DNA of 33,749 nucleotides from Pseudomonadota bacterium. Its GTDB lineage: Bacteria > Pseudomonadota > Alphaproteobacteria > Acetobacterales > Acetobacteraceae. Position 1 is the first letter of the stretch. Every line of letters begins with the position of its first letter. The stretch lies in assembly GCA_021846225.1 (NCBI GenBank), contig JAJZCG010000026.1, positions 1 to 33,749 of the forward strand, given 5' to 3'. The position numbers and the translations under genes were made by a program. Below, one piece after another: positions 8,107 to 17,047 of the stretch. A model generated the notes under the pieces. It saw only the letters and a program-made list of their open reading frames with translations. It did no database searches and was not told the origin of the DNA.

Positions 8107-9265
8107 TGCCCGTCTCCGCGCCGGTATTATCCAGCCGCAACCGGTACACGCTGGAAAAATCCAGATCATGCGCCACGATCAACGACACGGTATCGCCCTG
8201 GTTCTTGGTCAGTGTCGGCGGAATGTTGATGGAATTCGCCAACGCCGTGTTGGCAACCGACTGCCCATTGCTCTGCGCGGCATACACAAATCCCAGCGCC
8301 GCCTGCTGCGAGGTCGAATTGCGGTTACCGTTCCCCGCCGCCGCCAGGGTTCCGGCCTGCAAACCACCCTGCACCAAGGTCAGCATCAGCGCCCCGCCAA
8401 ACCGGTCCCAAAAATGATTATTCACCGCGCCCGGTAAACCTGCGCGCCCCAGTTCGTCCGAACCCGGAGAATCCAGCGTGACGATGACATGATTTGGCGT
8501 CTCGGCTCGGGTCCAATCGACGAACACCCGGTTCTGCCCTTGCAGAAGCCCGCTCTCCAACTGGCCGACGATCTTTGTGCCGCGATCGAGCAGCACGACA
8601 TTGCCCGTGGCCCCCCGAATGTCGATCGGCACCACGCAGGTCACCAGCCCGGGCAACTGGCTGTCGATGGCGGTTTGCAGCGTGCAGGGGATCATCGTGC
8701 CCTCGGTGATCACCATATCGGGATTTTGCAGCACCGAGGCCTGTTCGCCATCGAGAACCGTGGGTTTTAGCCGGGCCGCCAAAGGCGAATTATCCGGCAT
8801 CGGCGTCACCGCCGCCAGGGCGCCCGGCGGACTGGCGCTGGAGGAGGCCGGCTGGATGGGAACCGGCACCGATGATCCGGAGAAGGCGAGGATCGGCGCC
8901 GCGGCGGGCGAGGCTTGCGCGGGTGCGTCCAACAATCCGGTTTGTGTATCCGCCGGCGCGGGCAAGATTTGCGTGACGGGTTTTGCAGCAGCTTCCGGTG
9001 GCGCGTAAAAAGCCTCGCCGCCATTATTGTAGGTCGCCTGTGTGGCCGCTTGCCGATCCGCCCGCTTATGGCTGAACAGCGCATTGAACCAGATGAAGCC
9101 CAGCCCCAAAACCGCCACCAGCGCCAGAATGCCGAGCTTGGTGCCGGTGGTCAGCTCCCGGCGCGGCGTGCCCGCGACCGGCGAGCGTCCGTCCTCCACC
9201 GGCGAGGCCGCCGCCTGATCGCTCCGGCTCCCCGTCTCCGGCCCGTTGGGCGCTTGCCCGCTCAT
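8096..9265 (-). CDS. virB10: VirB10 channel protein
   Basis: VirB10 spans the envelope and links inner-membrane ATPases to the outer-membrane core. The 389-aa protein has a short cytoplasmic N-terminus, one membrane segment at about 43-61 (LGILALVAVLGLGFIWF), a Pro/Ala-rich periplasmic linker to about residue 150, and a C-terminal TrbI/VirB10 beta-barrel domain. That domain includes the family-typical GTMIPCTLQTAIDSQLPG and DRGTKIVGQ segments and a late hydrophobic antenna region around GGALMLTLVQGG. The start overlaps the virB9 stop by 4 bp (ATGA). Confidence 0.95.
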   Translation of the reverse strand: MSGQAPNGPETGSRSDQAAASPVEDGRSPVAGTPRRELTTGTKLGILALVAVLGLGFIWFNALFSHKRADRQAATQATYNNGGEAFYAPPEAAAKPVTQILPAPADTQTGLLDAPAQASPAAAPILAFSGSSVPVPIQPASSSASPPGALAAVTPMPDNSPLAARLKPTVLDGEQASVLQNPDMVITEGTMIPCTLQTAIDSQLPGLVTCVVPIDIRGATGNVVLLDRGTKIVGQLESGLLQGQNRVFVDWTRAETPNHVIVTLDSPGSDELGRAGLPGAVNNHFWDRFGGALMLTLVQGGLQAGTLAAAGNGNRNSTSQQAALGFVYAAQSNGQSVANTALANSINIPPTLTKNQGDTVSLIVAHDLDFSSVYRLRLDNTGAETGNGG

Positions 9266-10188
9266 GGCACGGCTCCCGGCAAACTGTTGCCCGGAGGCAC
9301 AACGACCCGCGACACATCCGGGCTGGTCGTCCCGGTCTCGGGATTGCCGCCCACCGACTGATAGCCGAGATTATAGATGTCCAGCACCGTGCCGCCATCG
9401 CGCAGGCGCCATTCTCGTGCGGTCTGGTCGAGCTGCACGATATCACCATTCACGGCATAGCTGGCCGTGGCCTCCTTCCCATCCGGGTCAATCACGAAGA
9501 TCGAGGGGATGCGCGCGTTGCCAGCAAATTGCAGCAGCGTGGAGTAGCCATTATCCCACACCGCCAGTGGCGCCAGCGAGCGGTCTCCACGTGCGACGTA
9601 TTTGTAATTGCGCGGCCCGGCATAAGGGTCGTTCTGCTCATTCTGGAATGCCGACTGTGCGGCGGTTTGCGTGGCCCGCGCCAAAGCCAGCCGGTTGAGC
9701 ACCGCCACCTTTTTGGCCTCTACTGCTGCCCGCGCCGCCGCCGCTTTGGCTACATCCGCCGGATAGGTGAACTGCACCGAATAGAACACGCCCGCCGCCC
9801 CATCCGCCGTGGGCGGCGTATCGACGGTCTCGATCTCAAAAACATAGCGCCGCAACGCGCCATCCGGGCGCTGGGTCAGCACGATGATCGGCTGCAATGT
9901 GAGCGCGGCGCTAGGCTTGAGGAACAGGTAATTCCCCTTCGGCACGGCGGCCAGGTGCAGACTGTCAGTTTCGGCGACGGAGGTGACGGTTTCATCTGGC
10001 GCAAAGCTCACCACCATCGTCACCCCCACGATGGTCGATAAATGCACCACCTGGCCCGGGTTATAGGCGACATAGCGCATCCGGCTGTCATAATGGCCCG
10101 CATCCGGCGTCTGATCGGCATAGGCGCCGCGCGCCACCGCCATGCCCGCCAAGCCACCCAGCAACACCAACGCAAAAGCCTGCCTCAT
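9262..10188 (-). CDS. virB9: VirB9 outer-membrane core protein
   Basis: VirB9 forms the periplasmic and outer-membrane ring with VirB7 and VirB10. The 308-aa protein has a cleavable signal peptide (MRQAFALVLLGGLAGMAVAR, cleavage near AYA-DQ) and an N-terminal beta domain with RYVAYNPGQVVHL. A coiled linker rich in alanine covers about 145-180. The C-terminal CagX/VirB9 domain carries NYKYVARGDRSLAPLAVWDN and ends with a VLDIYNLGYQ strand. It overlaps virB8 and virB10 by 4 bp each. Confidence 0.95.
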   Translation of the reverse strand: MRQAFALVLLGGLAGMAVARGAYADQTPDAGHYDSRMRYVAYNPGQVVHLSTIVGVTMVVSFAPDETVTSVAETDSLHLAAVPKGNYLFLKPSAALTLQPIIVLTQRPDGALRRYVFEIETVDTPPTADGAAGVFYSVQFTYPADVAKAAAARAAVEAKKVAVLNRLALARATQTAAQSAFQNEQNDPYAGPRNYKYVARGDRSLAPLAVWDNGYSTLLQFAGNARIPSIFVIDPDGKEATASYAVNGDIVQLDQTAREWRLRDGGTVLDIYNLGYQSVGGNPETGTTSPDVSRVVVPPGNSLPGAVP

Positions 10189-10877
10189 GGCGCGGTATCC
10201 TCCTCATCCTGGTAGCTGGTGATGATGATGCCGCCGGGGTCATTCAGCCGTTCGGCATCTGGCATGGTATCGACCTGCTCGAATTGCTCCGTCGCGGTCC
10301 AGGTGGTGGTCACGGATGTATTCATGCCCGCTTCGAAAATGCGCTGGTAGCGCACCTGCGCCACATCTGGGCCGATCAACGCCACCGAGATCGGCTCCAC
10401 CGTCACCACGCCATTCTTGCCGATGGTCACCTGCGGGGATTGCGGGTTGGGATAATTGAACCATGCCTGATAGGCGGCTTTGGTCGCGGCATCCGACATG
10501 CCGGAGACGATGTCATAGCGATAACGCGCGGTATCATAGGAATAGCCTTCGCGCATCTGCACATATTGCCAGAGGGCCGCGCGGATCACTGCCTGATGGG
10601 TGGATGCCGGCAAAGTGGAGAGCGCGACGGAATCATCAATCGTGCCATCCGGGCGGATGAGAAAATACACCGGCACCAATTTGGTCAGCGGCAACATCGA
10701 GGCCACCGCCCATGCCAGCCCCAGATTGGCGAGCATGGAGAGGCCGAACGCCACCAACGCGCCTTTGGAGAGCAGCCGGGCCGAGCGTGCCCGCGCTTCC
10801 TGAAAGGACAAAACCTGCTTGTAGTGCTTGTCCAGCATGGCGGGCGCGAGCGGGAATGTGCCGGAATTCTGATCCAT
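10185..10877 (-). CDS. virB8: VirB8 inner-membrane assembly factor
   Basis: VirB8 nucleates assembly of the secretion channel at the inner membrane. The protein has a cytoplasmic N-terminus, one membrane segment at about 39-63 (LVAFGLSMLANLGLAWAVA) and a periplasmic NTF2-like domain with WQYVQMREGYSYDTARYRY and the QVRYQRIFEAG strand. The frame begins GTG-ATG; I use the ATG at 10875-10877 (230 aa), while the GTG adds one residue. It follows the VirB7-like gene by 6 bp and overlaps virB9 by 4 bp. Confidence 0.94.
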   Translation of the reverse strand: MDQNSGTFPLAPAMLDKHYKQVLSFQEARARSARLLSKGALVAFGLSMLANLGLAWAVASMLPLTKLVPVYFLIRPDGTIDDSVALSTLPASTHQAVIRAALWQYVQMREGYSYDTARYRYDIVSGMSDAATKAAYQAWFNYPNPQSPQVTIGKNGVVTVEPISVALIGPDVAQVRYQRIFEAGMNTSVTTTWTATEQFEQVDTMPDAERLNDPGGIIITSYQDEEDTAP

Positions 10878-10883
10878 CACGCC

Positions 10884-11180
10884 CTACCGGTCCGCAACCT
10901 CGGGAGGGGCGGCCAGATCCTGCGGCGCCGGCTGCCAGTGCCCGGCATTCAGCGCAAAGAGCGGCCCGGACGCCACGGCAAGAGGATCAGGATTGGAACA
11001 CCCGGCAAGAAGCCCGAAAGTGATGATGATCAGCAGAAGTCGAAACAACCGCCCCGGAACCGCCAATATCGCGGGGAGCGGCTTTGTCGAGAAAAATTTC
11101 CGATAGACAACCCAGATCAGAATGAGCACGAGGGGAAGGTGAACCAGATTATTTGCTGAGATAATCATAAAATTGTGCAT
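10884..11180 (-). CDS. VirB7-like lipoprotein with an N-terminal extension
   Basis: This lies in the virB7 slot between virB6 and virB8. The C-terminal part has a lipobox, FGLLAGC, with Cys61, followed by a short polar tail of 38 residues, as expected of VirB7, which anchors VirB9 in the outer membrane. Unusually, about 40 residues precede the lipoprotein signal, including a second hydrophobic segment (VHLPLVLILIWVVY). The ATG at 11178-11180 has a good GGGGAG element and abuts the virB6 stop. An internal TTG at 11046-11048 would instead give a standard 54-aa lipoprotein starting directly with its signal peptide, but I see no good ribosome site there. Family assignment rests on position and lipobox. 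Confidence 0.7.
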   Translation of the reverse strand: MHNFMIISANNLVHLPLVLILIWVVYRKFFSTKPLPAILAVPGRLFRLLLIIITFGLLAGCSNPDPLAVASGPLFALNAGHWQPAPQDLAAPPEVADR

Positions 11181-12101
11181 CTACGCTCTCCCCGGAACTG
11201 GCCGTCCGCCACCGCGAACCATTTGCACCACACGCCCCGCCTGTATCGCTGACGACGCCATGCTCAACGGGCTGACGGCAACACCACCACCGAGATAACT
11301 CGCCACAGCCGGTAAGAAGGCACAGATCAAGCTGCCCAGCGTCAAAAAAACCAAAAACTGGATGCAGATAGTGACCGTTTCCGCCGTATTCGCAAAACTC
11401 AGATTTGTCATGCTGACATTGAAATACGCCGCGTCACCGTTGATGATAATGCTCAACACGATATCGATAAGCAGCGTGAGAATTGTCAGACCGATCAGCT
11501 TGCCAATAAACCGATCAGCTATCCCCCTGGTAGCGGTGAATAGATAACCGGCCAAGACAAACGGACCAATGGAGACGATAACATCGATCATGATCCTGGT
11601 CGCCTCATAAATGAGGAAGGTGATGCCGATTGGAAAGACGATTAGATCCTGCAAAAGACCAAGCTCGACAGCATACAGAACATTGTAGAAATTCAAGTTC
11701 CTTTCTGCGGTCACAAACAGCTCATTTGCTTCATTCCAGATCGCATCAAATTGATGCGCCGTTGGTTGTGCACCCGTCACTCCCAAAAATGCTGATGAAA
11801 GCCAGTTTGGAATACCGTTCGAGAAGAATGATACGATATACTCATTATAGAGTGTTGCGGACATCAAGATGCCAACCACCAGGCTGACCGATATGATCCT
11901 CGATATGCCGGTCCTGACGCCGACATCTCCCCGCATCACGAGTATACCCGTCAATAAAATCCATAGTACTATAATAGCCGTGAGCGGCCCCTGTATCGCC
12001 GACATTGCGGCATTCACCGTGGCCGTCATTCCGTTCGTAAATGGCTGTTGGATCGTTTGATCAAACACATAGAACGGATCGAGATTGCTTGCGCTTGCCA
12101 T
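11181..12101 (-). CDS. virB6: VirB6 polytopic inner-membrane channel protein
   Basis: VirB6 is the multi-spanning inner-membrane component that contacts the DNA substrate. The protein of 306 aa has five or more hydrophobic segments, for example AIIVLWILLTGILVM, ISVSLVVGILMSATLY, IVSIGPFVLAGYLF, LTILTLLIDIVLSIII and a late QFLVFLTLGSLICAFLP. The C-terminus is soluble and Gly/Arg-rich. The frame starts GTG-ATG; I use the ATG at 12099-12101, which has GAGG six bases upstream. This stretch is more A/T-rich than the flanking transfer genes. The order virB5-eex-virB6-virB7 matches the IncN plasmid pKM101. Confidence 0.92.
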   Translation of the reverse strand: MASASNLDPFYVFDQTIQQPFTNGMTATVNAAMSAIQGPLTAIIVLWILLTGILVMRGDVGVRTGISRIISVSLVVGILMSATLYNEYIVSFFSNGIPNWLSSAFLGVTGAQPTAHQFDAIWNEANELFVTAERNLNFYNVLYAVELGLLQDLIVFPIGITFLIYEATRIMIDVIVSIGPFVLAGYLFTATRGIADRFIGKLIGLTILTLLIDIVLSIIINGDAAYFNVSMTNLSFANTAETVTICIQFLVFLTLGSLICAFLPAVASYLGGGVAVSPLSMASSAIQAGRVVQMVRGGGRPVPGRA

Positions 12102-12109
12102 CACTCACC

Positions 12110-12463
12110 TCATGGAGGTTTCGGGGTTGATTTCGATTGTCCCGCTGGTGCATTGAATGCAGCCGCAGCCTTCGCATAATCCGGGCCCGCGAGCTGCACA
12201 TCCGCCGCGGCCACATTCTGGCATGCGGCCGGCGTCATCATTTCGGCATTTCCGGCACAGCGCCGCTCATCCTGCTTCAGAACATCCGGGTGGCGAACAT
12301 ACCACGCCGCCGAGTGCACCTCAGGCGGCAGGTTTGCTGGGCTTATTTCAGTGCTTAAAGAACCAGTTGAGCGTCCAGAGTGGCTGTGTTCGACAACGAG
12401 ATAAAGTGCGCCGCAGCCACCTATGATGATCAATGAACCAATTATAATCTGGGATTTCAACAT
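12110..12463 (-). CDS. eexN: EexN-family entry-exclusion lipoprotein
   Basis: Entry-exclusion proteins in the recipient block redundant transfer of the same plasmid. The 117-aa protein starts with a lipoprotein signal (SLIIIGGC, lipidated Cys17). It contains the EexN signature PPEVHSAAWYVRHPDVLK, then a Cys-containing RRCAGN and a second Cys in AACQNVAAADVQ, spaced as in EexN. The tail is low-complexity and Lys/Pro-rich. It lies 2 bp after virB5 and 8 bp before virB6, the same place as eex in pKM101. I recognise the family from the WYxxHPDxLK-Cys-Cys pattern. Confidence 0.82.
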   Translation of the reverse strand: MLKSQIIIGSLIIIGGCGALYLVVEHSHSGRSTGSLSTEISPANLPPEVHSAAWYVRHPDVLKQDERRCAGNAEMMTPAACQNVAAADVQLAGPDYAKAAAAFNAPAGQSKSTPKPP

Positions 12464-12465
12464 GG

Positions 12466-13191
12466 CTATTGTCCTGTATTATCGGCGGCAGCTGCCTGGC
12501 TGTAGTCAGAAGAGGCATTCGTCATATCCTCAACGAACTGCTCCTTCTGTTGTTGTTGCTGCGATTGCACCTGTTCGCTCGCCAGCACCTGGAGGTTTTG
12601 CGCCTGCGCCTGCTGCGCCTGCACGAACTGGCTCTCCGCCGCGATACGGCCATTGATCGCATCAACCTGAGTGATCGAGGTCGCGGCATTCAAATCTGCT
12701 TCCAGATTTGGCAATTCCTGCATGCGCTGTTGGATCGCCGTGAGGTTCGTCGATGCGATGCCTTCGATATTCGCGATGCTATTGCCGTTGGCATTCAGCT
12801 GAGCGCTCGCGGTCGAACCATCCGTTGGTGCATAAACATGGTTTTGGTTAAAATAACTTGCCGCCGCACCGGACGGCGCGGTTGTTCCGCCGACCAGCCC
12901 CGCCATCGCGTTCGCCACGGGCATCGGGTTTTCGATGGACTGGTTCTCCATTCCAGCCGCCATGCCCAGGATGTTCGTCGGGTTGGTGAACATCTGATAG
13001 GTCTGCTCAAGCTGGGATAATTGCGCCTTGAGTTGCGCCACCGCGATGACCGATTGCGCCGCGGTTTGGATGTTCTGGCCCAGATTGGCGCTGTCGATCA
13101 CCGCCATCTGCGCGGCGGCGTTTGGCGCCATGCCCAGCGTCAAAGCCGTACCAGTGCCCAGAATGGCAATCGCAAACAGAGCTGGTTTCAT
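12466..13191 (-). CDS. virB5: VirB5/TrbJ-like minor pilus protein
   Basis: VirB5 is a minor, tip-located pilin involved in recipient contact. The 241-aa protein has a signal peptide (LFAIAILGTGTALTLGMAP, cleavage near AAAQ-MA) and a long mostly helical mature part. A family-typical helix reads AQLKAQLSQLEQTYQMFTN. The C-terminal helix is very glutamine-rich and ends QSQQQQQKEQF. AGGAGG lies 6 bases before the ATG. It starts 12 bp after the virB4 stop. Confidence 0.9.
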   Translation of the reverse strand: MKPALFAIAILGTGTALTLGMAPNAAAQMAVIDSANLGQNIQTAAQSVIAVAQLKAQLSQLEQTYQMFTNPTNILGMAAGMENQSIENPMPVANAMAGLVGGTTAPSGAAASYFNQNHVYAPTDGSTASAQLNANGNSIANIEGIASTNLTAIQQRMQELPNLEADLNAATSITQVDAINGRIAAESQFVQAQQAQAQNLQVLASEQVQSQQQQQKEQFVEDMTNASSDYSQAAAADNTGQ

Positions 13192-13203
13192 GATGTCCTC
13201 CTG

Positions 13204-15606
13204 TCAGTCTTTGGCATCGTGGTAGGAACGCAAGAATTCGGGCAACCATTCTGCGGGCTCATCGCCCAACTCCTGACGCAATTTTTCAGCAAAGCGCACG
13301 GTGTTCGCCCGGCCGGAAAGTATGGCGACATAATCGCGCATTTGCCCGAGATCGAATTCGCAAATGACACTGGCCTTCTCGCGCTTGAGCAGGAAGCGGC
13401 GCTTGCCGACCGCCATGTCCTCGCGCACTGCCCGGTACTCGCCCTCTGTGCATTTGAGGCCGCCAATATAAATCGCCCGGTCCGCCGTCGGCGATGGGAA
13501 CATGATCTTCGTCTGGCATTGCGCCACGATCGACGGCCCCAGCGGGCTCTCCAAAATATGCTCGGGCATCTGTAGCGCCAGAAACACCGCGCCGTTGCTC
13601 TTGCGCACGGTAAGCAGAAGATTATCGACCACCGCAGCAAATTGTGGGTTTTTGAGGTAGAAGCGGAATTCATCGATACTCAGCACGACGCGCCGCCCAT
13701 CGAGGATTTGTGTCACGCGGTACAGGAGATAAGCCCCGGCCGGCGCGCAAACCTCATCGTGTTCGAGCAGCTGTGTCATATCGACGCCGGTGATCGCGCC
13801 ATCGAGGCGCACCTCGTCGCGTTCCCCATCGAACGCCCAGCCCAGCGCATTGCCCCGGCACCATTTTTCGAGGCGAGGACCGAGCCCCATCGGGTCGGCA
13901 TGGCCAAGGAATTCCCGCAAACCAGCCAGCGATCGCAACTCTTCCGGCATACTTATCTGCCGCGTGATGGCACGCTCCAGGCGCTTCTCTTCATCCGGGG
14001 TGAGCCCGCCTTTTCCGTCGCTTTGCACCAGCGCAATCAACCAGCCCCGCAGAAAATCTCGATCGGCCTCGGTGTTCTGCAGCCCACGCAGCGGCGCCAA
14101 CCCCGACGCTTCACCGCGACGCAATTCGAGGTAAGTACCGCCCGTGGCCCGGACCAGCAATTCACCGCCCCGGTCCTTATCAAAAAACACCACCGAACCA
14201 GCGCAGCGCGATGGCGTGCTCTCTGGCTCCATGGTTTTGATCATGGATTGCTCGAACATCGCCAGCAGGAACATCAGCAACGCGGTCTTGCCCGAGCCTA
14301 TGGGGCCGAAGATAATCGTCATCGCCACATCGGCAACATGCGGCACGTAATCATAGGCCGTCCCGCCATCCGTACGGAACCGGGCAATCGGCGCACCCCA
14401 ATGGCCGGTTGTCTCACCCGCTGGGAAATTATCGAAGCTCGACAGCCCGGCAAAATTGCGGGAGTTGATCGCCCCGGGCCGCGTGCGCCATTCCAGATTA
14501 CCTGGCAGTTGCGACCAGAACGCCGCTTCCAGCCCCAGCCGCTCCTCGACCACCACGGCCCCGGCATCGGCCAACCGCCCGCGCGCCCGGCCCGCGTGCT
14601 CCTCCACCGCGGCGAGGCTGTCCCCATACACCGCCAGCGATAAATGATGCGCGCCCATGACAAATTCATTGGACGCCAGGGCATCCGCCGCCTCCTCCAG
14701 CCCGGCGATCTGGCTAACCGCCTTGTCCTGCGCGCCCAGCATCTGGGCAGATTTCAAAGACAGCCGGTCCTGCGCCTGAGCGCGGGTGACAAAGGCGAAG
14801 GATTGCGCCAACACGATGGGGAACGGCACCGAGAGCAGCGTGTTCAGCATCCCCGGCCTCGTCTTCGCCGGATATTCCCGGAAGGAGAAAATCGTCCCGA
14901 ACTGGCTCTTATCCGGCGCGCGGATTTCCATGCCGCGCCGCCCGCAAATGACACGGTCGGTGTAGATCGAGTCACCCAGATGCCCGGACACGACCGGCAC
15001 GCGCAACGGCCGGCCCGTGATGATCAACCGCAGCGCCTCAGCGATTTCCGAGAAGGCGATCCCACCTCGCTCATACACACCAAGGCGCCGGACTCTGAAC
15101 CCTTCCAGCCCATTGGCCAAAACCAGCCATTGGTCCTCTAACTCTCGCGCCAGCCCCGCCGCCGCTTCCGGGATTTTACGCCCCAACCGCGCCCATTTTC
15201 TGGCCATGCCCGTGCCAAGCGGGCTGCGCGGCGAGACCAGCAGGCTGATAAAATAATCATTCCGGTACAGCCGGCCAGCGAGCACCTTGTCACGGTATGC
15301 GGCGTCCAGCGCTTGGGCGAAGCCGGAGCGGAACTGGCGGGCGGGTGCTGCTGCCAGATCGGCATGGCGAATGAGATGCGTATGGATGGTGACATTATCA
15401 TCGGCGAGGTTGCGGTAGGTCGTATTCAGTCGCCGCAGCCTGGCATTGCGCAGCGCATGGTCAGCCAATTCGAACGCCTGGCCCTCGACATGCCCCATCG
15501 CCAGCAGCGCGCCATTTTCCAGCAGCACGGTCTGCGGCCCGATATGCCCGATATAGGGCAAATACTGCGTGGCGGCGCGCTCGGTGCGGCTGGCATCACC
15601 CCACAT
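13204..15606 (-). CDS. virB4: VirB4 ATPase
   Basis: VirB4 is the large conserved ATPase energising pilus biogenesis and transfer. The 800-aa protein has an N-terminal CagE/TrbE/VirB4 domain (QTVLLENGALLAMGHVEG early; later REYPAKTRPGMLNTLLS) and a C-terminal AAA-like ATPase. Walker A is FGPIGSGKTALL near 433 and Walker B is VVLSIDEFRFYL near 640. LQMPEHILESPLG and ECDLG-like C-terminal segments are also recognisable. It overlaps virB3 by 11 bp. No frameshift or missing key residue is seen. Confidence 0.96.
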   Translation of the reverse strand: MWGDASRTERAATQYLPYIGHIGPQTVLLENGALLAMGHVEGQAFELADHALRNARLRRLNTTYRNLADDNVTIHTHLIRHADLAAAPARQFRSGFAQALDAAYRDKVLAGRLYRNDYFISLLVSPRSPLGTGMARKWARLGRKIPEAAAGLARELEDQWLVLANGLEGFRVRRLGVYERGGIAFSEIAEALRLIITGRPLRVPVVSGHLGDSIYTDRVICGRRGMEIRAPDKSQFGTIFSFREYPAKTRPGMLNTLLSVPFPIVLAQSFAFVTRAQAQDRLSLKSAQMLGAQDKAVSQIAGLEEAADALASNEFVMGAHHLSLAVYGDSLAAVEEHAGRARGRLADAGAVVVEERLGLEAAFWSQLPGNLEWRTRPGAINSRNFAGLSSFDNFPAGETTGHWGAPIARFRTDGGTAYDYVPHVADVAMTIIFGPIGSGKTALLMFLLAMFEQSMIKTMEPESTPSRCAGSVVFFDKDRGGELLVRATGGTYLELRRGEASGLAPLRGLQNTEADRDFLRGWLIALVQSDGKGGLTPDEEKRLERAITRQISMPEELRSLAGLREFLGHADPMGLGPRLEKWCRGNALGWAFDGERDEVRLDGAITGVDMTQLLEHDEVCAPAGAYLLYRVTQILDGRRVVLSIDEFRFYLKNPQFAAVVDNLLLTVRKSNGAVFLALQMPEHILESPLGPSIVAQCQTKIMFPSPTADRAIYIGGLKCTEGEYRAVREDMAVGKRRFLLKREKASVICEFDLGQMRDYVAILSGRANTVRFAEKLRQELGDEPAEWLPEFLRSYHDAKD

Positions 15607-15934
15607 CGATCATCCCCCGGCCACGGCCACCGCGATGGATACGGACCGGCGCCGGTGACACCGACGCGCCGCCCCATCTCTTACTGTCAACCGACCGGCC
15701 TGCGGTGCGCAAATACAGCAGCACGACGCCGACAGCGTTATAATCGCGCGCCACCAGCTCCCGCGCCGCCATCCAGAGCGGCGCCATGACCGTCAAATAA
15801 AGCGGGTTCTTGAACAGCACGACGATCAGCCCCGCAAGCATGAGCAGCATTGCCCCCAGGCTCAGCGGCACGCCCATGAACATCGCGGGCCGCGTCGCCG
15901 CGAGGTACAATGTGTCGGCCTCGAGCGGCTCCAT
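15596..15934 (-). CDS. virB3: VirB3 inner-membrane protein
   Basis: VirB3 is a small inner-membrane partner of VirB4. The 112-aa protein begins EPLEADTLYLAATRPAM, the usual VirB3 opening with the TRPAMFMGVPL motif. It has a hydrophobic hairpin (SLGAMLLMLAGLIVVLF and NPLYLTVMAPLW) and a short C-terminus reading GGRGRG near the end that overlaps virB4 by 11 bp. It starts 1 bp after the virB2 stop. Confidence 0.92.
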   Translation of the reverse strand: MEPLEADTLYLAATRPAMFMGVPLSLGAMLLMLAGLIVVLFKNPLYLTVMAPLWMAARELVARDYNAVGVVLLYLRTAGRSVDSKRWGGASVSPAPVRIHRGGRGRGMIDVG

Positions 15935-15935
15935 C

Positions 15936-16298
15936 TCAGCCGCCCCCGGTCAGGGTCTGGCCGAGATAGGACGCACCAAACATGATGACGATGCCGCCGA
16001 TGATGCCCGCGATCACCCCGAGCGACGCCCGGCCGAACATGAACAGAAAGCCGATGCCGATAATGCCGAGCACGGCAATCGTCTCGCCAAAGGGCCCCAG
16101 GATGAAGGTGCAGACATTATTGATCATGGTTTGCGGACTGGCGCCGCCCGAGACGGTCTGGGCATAGGCGAGTGCCGGAAGGCCCAGCATAGCCGCCAGC
16201 AGCGCCACGGACCAGGATCGGGCGGCCACAGACCATAATTTGGTCAGGCGCAATTTCTGCGCCTGCGCAAAGAGCATCTGGGCGATCATATCCATCAT
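15936..16298 (-). CDS. virB2: VirB2 major pilin
   Basis: VirB2 is the pilus subunit. The 120-aa precursor has a long, positively charged leader ending with LPALAYAQ, with likely cleavage near residue 46. The mature pilin has two hydrophobic helices (GETIAVLGIIGIGFLFMFG and GVIAGIIGGIVIMFGA) separated by a short RASL turn, the classic pilin layout. Its start overlaps the virB1 stop by 4 bp. Confidence 0.92.
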   Translation of the reverse strand: MMDMIAQMLFAQAQKLRLTKLWSVAARSWSVALLAAMLGLPALAYAQTVSGGASPQTMINNVCTFILGPFGETIAVLGIIGIGFLFMFGRASLGVIAGIIGGIVIMFGASYLGQTLTGGG

Positions 16299-17047
16299 GG
16301 CGACCTCATCGTTTGGTGTGGGGAACCTGCCTCAGCGGCCGCTGCAGCGCTTTGCCCGGCCACGTCCAGCCCCAGCGGCACCAGCCAGGGCGCGCCATGG
16401 GTCCGCGCGTAACTACCGGTGGCCGAGACATCCCAAGCGGGCGGCATGTCAGGGGCGATGGCGAGCGGCAGCGATGCGACGGAAAGAGGCGATGCCGCCT
16501 CATCGGCTTGTCGCATCACTCTTCGTGCGTAGCCGTTCATGATCCCTTTGAGCGGTGAGCCGGTATTGTAGATCGACAACGCCATGAGCAGGGCGGTCTG
16601 CTGCCCGCTACCCACCGGGCCAGCGCCATAAGCCGCGCGCAGCACTGCCGCACCGCCCGCCAATGACGCGCAGGGATCGAATGCTTGATCGATCGTCATC
16701 CCCAGCGCGGGCAGATTGGCGGCGTTGATTTGCATCAGGCCGAGATCGACGGAATGCCCCTCCGCGATCCATGCGGTCGCCTGAGCCTCGGCGTTGGCCA
16801 GACTCGCCGGGCTGGCACTGGCATGGATGCTGTTATCGTGCAGCATCCACGGATTAAAATTGCTCTCTGTATAGGCAACACCGCGCAAAACCCATGCCGG
16901 CACCCCTGGCGCGCAACGCGCCGCGAGACCGGCAAAATCCGCATTCGATAGGCTCGCAGCAAAGACTGGCGGTGGGCTGATCGTGCTCAAGCCGAGCAGC
17001 ACACCGGCGAGCCGATAACCGCGCAACCTTTCCCGCCGCACGCCCAT
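16295..17047 (-). CDS. virB1: VirB1 lytic transglycosylase
   Basis: VirB1 opens peptidoglycan locally for channel assembly. The 250-aa protein has a signal peptide (about residues 1-30) and an SLT domain. The catalytic glutamate is E61 in VAYTESNFNP. The GLMQINAANLPALG motif follows near 120, then DPCASLAGGAAVL and the YNTGSPLKG motif. The C-terminal tail is long and low-complexity, as often in VirB1. Its ATG directly follows the stop of the luxI gene with no gap, so VirB1 translation is probably coupled to that of the signal synthase. Confidence 0.93.
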   Translation of the reverse strand: MGVRRERLRGYRLAGVLLGLSTISPPPVFAASLSNADFAGLAARCAPGVPAWVLRGVAYTESNFNPWMLHDNSIHASASPASLANAEAQATAWIAEGHSVDLGLMQINAANLPALGMTIDQAFDPCASLAGGAAVLRAAYGAGPVGSGQQTALLMALSIYNTGSPLKGIMNGYARRVMRQADEAASPLSVASLPLAIAPDMPPAWDVSATGSYARTHGAPWLVPLGLDVAGQSAAAAAEAGSPHQTMRSP

